DNA from: Prevotella sp. UBA2746
GTDB taxonomy: Bacteria; Bacteroidota; Bacteroidia; Bacteroidales; Bacteroidaceae
Direction of reading: 5' to 3'
Length of the DNA stretch: 43,474 bases
Assembly: GCA_002353555.1 (NCBI GenBank)
Contig: DEJO01000012.1
Location: 1 to 43,474, forward strand
Shown: one piece after another, positions 40,848 through 43,474 of the stretch
Layout of the letters: every line of letters begins with the position of its first letter
How positions within the stretch are numbered: position 1 is the first letter of the stretch
Notes under the pieces: model-generated
The model's database searches: none
Told to the model about the DNA's origin: nothing
What the model saw: the letters and a program-made list of their open reading frames with translations, nothing else
Program-made: the position numbers and the translations under genes

Positions 40848-42827
40848 TCAATCCTCCAGTCTGTAGAACACCCCTTTCATCAAGCTGCTCATTCCCTTCT
40901 CCGTGAAGTGAGCCGTTATCTTTTCACAGACATACCTTCCTCCACGGATATGGAACAGCGCATGAGGGTCAGGCAACTCTTCCGCCAAGAAAGAAAAAGT
41001 ATATTTCCTTTTGCTGTCAATAGTAAACATCGCCGTGCGGTCAGCCTGTGGCATCGGACTATACAGCCTCATAGAGAAAGATGACGTGACGCTTCGGAAG
41101 TCGTTGCTTGTCATCACCTTATCTATTATCGGGCACGGCTGCTTTCCTTGCCAGAGAATATACCCAGTCCAGAAAGCCATATAGATGCAGTCATAGTATG
41201 CATCCCCTTTCTCCACCTCCCCCCTCTCTATCATTTTTCCCGCTCTCCCCTGCGCCAGTGCACCACTGTCATAGTCCGTTTCATCGTAGCTGTTCAGATG
41301 TCCGTTGCCCGGATTGCCACTAGAAGGTGTGGAAGGCTGTCCCGTGGCACTCCCGAAGTGCCCCCCTCCTCCACCTGTCAGACCTCCCGAAGTGTTACCA
41401 TTGCCATCCGTGTCATTCTGCCATGACACCCCCTCCCCCATCTCTCCCGGTTCCAGGAACAGACACGGGCCATGTTCATCATCCGTATCATCTATCCATG
41501 CCGGAACAATTTTCAGTTCCGTCTCATCGCCATCATCCGTCACCATCCTTTTTCCGAATTGGTTTATCGGTTCCAGCCTGTTATAATACCGATACCAGTT
41601 ATACGTCACATCCCCTGCCGACGTAGAGTCAATCAGTTCCGAGCGATAGCAGAACATGATGAAATACGTATCCACGTCCTTTGCATAAAAGAGTTTGTTT
41701 CCGTCACTGTCCTTCGGGTATCCCCTTGTAAACATCTCCTGTGTCCCTCCATAAGGAGCACTCGACCTGTAGTACCCACTCATTTTCAGCGTCTTCGCAT
41801 ACTGTAGCAAGTCATCCAGCCTGTCATACACCACCGCTTCGCCCTTATGCGCCCTGAGATACCACTCACAGGAGCGATACGCCCAGAAGCGGTTGTCATT
41901 CTCCGTATACACCAAGTTCTTCAATCCCAGGTATTCATCGTTCTCCTCCCTGCTCACCTCCGCCGTATACTCGTTCTCCACCCTGTCAATCTTCACCGCA
42001 GGCGTATTTTGTATCTTCTCCTTCGAGAACCTGAACGAAATATGCCGTGCCTTGTGGTTGATGGAGAACTCCCCGAACAGGAATAGCTCCAACTGTTCAA
42101 AGAACTCTGTGAGCGTCCAGTGCGGCAGCGCAATGGCGAAGTCATGCGCCTCCCACGTATACGGCAGCGTGTTACATATCAGCAAGTATTTATAGTCAGA
42201 ATTACGGATGGCCTCGAAGTCATACGTATATCCCAGCACCTCACATATCCTTTCGAGGATATGCAGCAGGTACGGTTGGAAAGTCAGTTGTCTGGAAGGA
42301 TAAGCCCACTCATACTGTTCCGGTGCTACCGACAGACATCTGACCTCATTCTGCAAGTTGCCCGATGAATTGTTCACCCACGGCAGCGGCACCCATTTGT
42401 TTTCCGGGTATTTTTTCCATGCCTGCATCAGCGGCACATCGGCAGGATTTCTGTGGGCAGCATCAGGATATCCCAATGACAATTCATTCAGATAGATTTC
42501 ATCGAACGTATCATCAAAATTTTGTTCGCTCCGTCCCTCCAGGAACTGCGTCTTCACCTCCACCTCATTGATTTCAGTGATTGTTATAGACCCAGATTTC
42601 AAGAACGCTTTATCACGAATATCACAGTTGAACACCACCTTATTCTTTTCCACGTCTGCGCGGTGTATATGTCCGAAGATGGCAATGTTCTGCGGACAGT
42701 CCTTCAGTGGAAAAGATATGGTCAGCGTATAGCTGTCCGACCCCGTAAACATCGAGTTTTCAGATATAAACTCGAATGATGTTTTCTCTTTCAGATAGGC
42801 ATGTTTGCCATTGATGATGATTTCCAT
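40848..42827 (-). CDS. Phage tail/baseplate-type structural protein
   Basis: The protein has 659 residues. It starts MEIIINGKHAYLKEKTSFEFISENSMFTGSDSYTLTISFPL, with no signal peptide or catalytic motif that I recognise. A Gly/Ser/Asn-rich segment (about residues 475-525, with SGGLTGGGGGHFGSATGQ) looks like a flexible linker between two structured parts. It directly follows the tape-measure gene (1-nt overlap, TAATG), the position of distal tail or baseplate proteins in siphophages, so that role is inferred. It is convergent with the integrase gene. Confidence 0.65.
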   Translation of the reverse strand: MEIIINGKHAYLKEKTSFEFISENSMFTGSDSYTLTISFPLKDCPQNIAIFGHIHRADVEKNKVVFNCDIRDKAFLKSGSITITEINEVEVKTQFLEGRSEQNFDDTFDEIYLNELSLGYPDAAHRNPADVPLMQAWKKYPENKWVPLPWVNNSSGNLQNEVRCLSVAPEQYEWAYPSRQLTFQPYLLHILERICEVLGYTYDFEAIRNSDYKYLLICNTLPYTWEAHDFAIALPHWTLTEFFEQLELFLFGEFSINHKARHISFRFSKEKIQNTPAVKIDRVENEYTAEVSREENDEYLGLKNLVYTENDNRFWAYRSCEWYLRAHKGEAVVYDRLDDLLQYAKTLKMSGYYRSSAPYGGTQEMFTRGYPKDSDGNKLFYAKDVDTYFIMFCYRSELIDSTSAGDVTYNWYRYYNRLEPINQFGKRMVTDDGDETELKIVPAWIDDTDDEHGPCLFLEPGEMGEGVSWQNDTDGNGNTSGGLTGGGGGHFGSATGQPSTPSSGNPGNGHLNSYDETDYDSGALAQGRAGKMIERGEVEKGDAYYDCIYMAFWTGYILWQGKQPCPIIDKVMTSNDFRSVTSSFSMRLYSPMPQADRTAMFTIDSKRKYTFSFLAEELPDPHALFHIRGGRYVCEKITAHFTEKGMSSLMKGVFYRLED

Positions 42828-43474
42828 TATTTACGTCTTGATTTAGGAGTTTTGTTTCTCATCAGTTTATCGTATTCATCCTGCGCCTGTTTGATGCCGT
42901 TGTCGCCCGACACGGTATTGACAGTCACAAACGGCTCATCGAGTCTTTCCTTCAGCTGTCGTATCACCGCAGCATACTCGCGCATGGCGATGCCCGTTGC
43001 TGCAATCTCGTCTTGTGCATATGGCGTAGTCTGCACAATGACGGTTGGCGATGGAGCCTGTGACTGTGCGTAATACGGAGAGAATCGTGAAACGTCCTCA
43101 CTCCTTAACGAACCGATGGCGTTCGTTCGTTGCGCATAGTCCAGGGCTTCAATCAAGGGTCGGGCTACGGGCGATTGCAGCAGCCTTTGCGAAGCCACCC
43201 ATTCCCCTTTGTGTACCACGCCAGCCACCTCATTCTTCCCACCTTCAGGCGTGAAGCCACCTTCAGCATATCCTTGCGCCTCCGAAGCCTGCTGCTGTTT
43301 CTTGATGGCAGCCACCTGTAGCAAACCGGCAGCTACAGCCATAGCAGCTGCCACTGGAGCCAGCGTCCAACCTATTACGGGGACAGCCGCTGCCGAGCTA
43401 TAGGCATTCAGTGCCGATGTTGCCGTCTGAGCCACCGCTTGGATTACCTGCATGGCAAACATCTTTTTGTTCGC
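42827..43474 (-). CDS. Phage tail tape-measure protein, C-terminal part (cut by window)
   Basis: The frame stays open to the window edge; the Met at 43462 is probably internal. The visible 215 residues contain a hydrophobic Ala/Gly segment (VPVIGWTLAPVAAAMAVAAGLLQVAAIKK), then GYAEGGFTPEGGKNEVAGVVHKGEWVAS, the well-known C-terminal feature of tape-measure proteins (YAxGG...GEWVAS). A coiled-coil-prone end follows. The protein sets tail length and is usually several hundred residues longer upstream. The stop overlaps the start of the next tail gene. Confidence 0.82.
   Translation of the reverse strand, partial: ANKKMFAMQVIQAVAQTATSALNAYSSAAAVPVIGWTLAPVAAAMAVAAGLLQVAAIKKQQQASEAQGYAEGGFTPEGGKNEVAGVVHKGEWVASQRLLQSPVARPLIEALDYAQRTNAIGSLRSEDVSRFSPYYAQSQAPSPTVIVQTTPYAQDEIAATGIAMREYAAVIRQLKERLDEPFVTVNTVSGDNGIKQAQDEYDKLMRNKTPKSRRK

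Overview
This window looks like a chromosome segment from a Prevotella-like member of the Bacteroidales. The evidence is the recurring Bacteroidota promoter signature (TTTG or TTG about 19-22 bp before TAnnTTTGC), two BspA-type leucine-rich repeat proteins, DUF4835/PorD, DUF3127, menaquinone synthesis (MenA), a class III fructose bisphosphatase, near absence of Shine-Dalgarno sites, and many short AT-rich intergenic repeat tracts. All identifications come from reading translated sequence; no database search was run.

Layout. (1) 1-5944: a co-directional run with a BspA-like secreted protein, a DUF3298-type lipoprotein, rsmG, an MBL-fold hydrolase, ruvC, a ModF-like double ABC ATPase and a small secreted protein. 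Repeat tracts separate several of these genes and appear to supply the TTG start codons of rsmG and ruvC. (2) 5945-8763: a terminator, a promoter with a candidate structured RNA, rplU-rpmA with its own promoter, a terminator, a repeat cluster and serS. (3) 8798-12066: menA facing away from an HD-domain protein and guaD, then a small membrane protein and an RluA-type synthase on the minus strand. (4) 12067-16136: an accessory-looking segment with tandem hairpin elements, a nine-unit 22-bp repeat array, an AT-rich LRR/Ig surface protein, a DUF2971 protein and a strongly structured candidate RNA with its own promoter. (5) 16136-18948: a LUD-domain protein and a Pif1-like helicase. (6) 19146-30683: a closely packed plus-strand block, purU-hisH-hisA::hisF-hisIE-ftsE-lysC-lysA-GT2-GT4-like-fbp, possibly one very long transcription unit. 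(7) 31013-39133: a DUF3127 SSB-like protein divergent from dnaN-dnaQ-like-coaBC-DUF4835-recN-TPR protein, a replication/repair and cofactor cluster. (8) 39312-end: tRNA-Arg(TCT) with a tyrosine recombinase beside it, convergent with phage tail genes. This is the left end of a prophage that continues past the window.

The most striking observation is a single 538-codon reading frame that joins complete HisA and HisF. The bridge is a 164-bp palindromic repeat element with perfect 37-bp inverted arms, read through in frame as a roughly 55-residue linker. Next come a candidate structured RNA of about 250 nt upstream of DUF2971, hairpin repeats whose end coincides with the rluA promoter, a 22-bp minisatellite with higher-order structure, a TPR protein with a dead trypsin-like domain, and a CoaBC in which two decarboxylase signature residues differ from the E. 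coli type.
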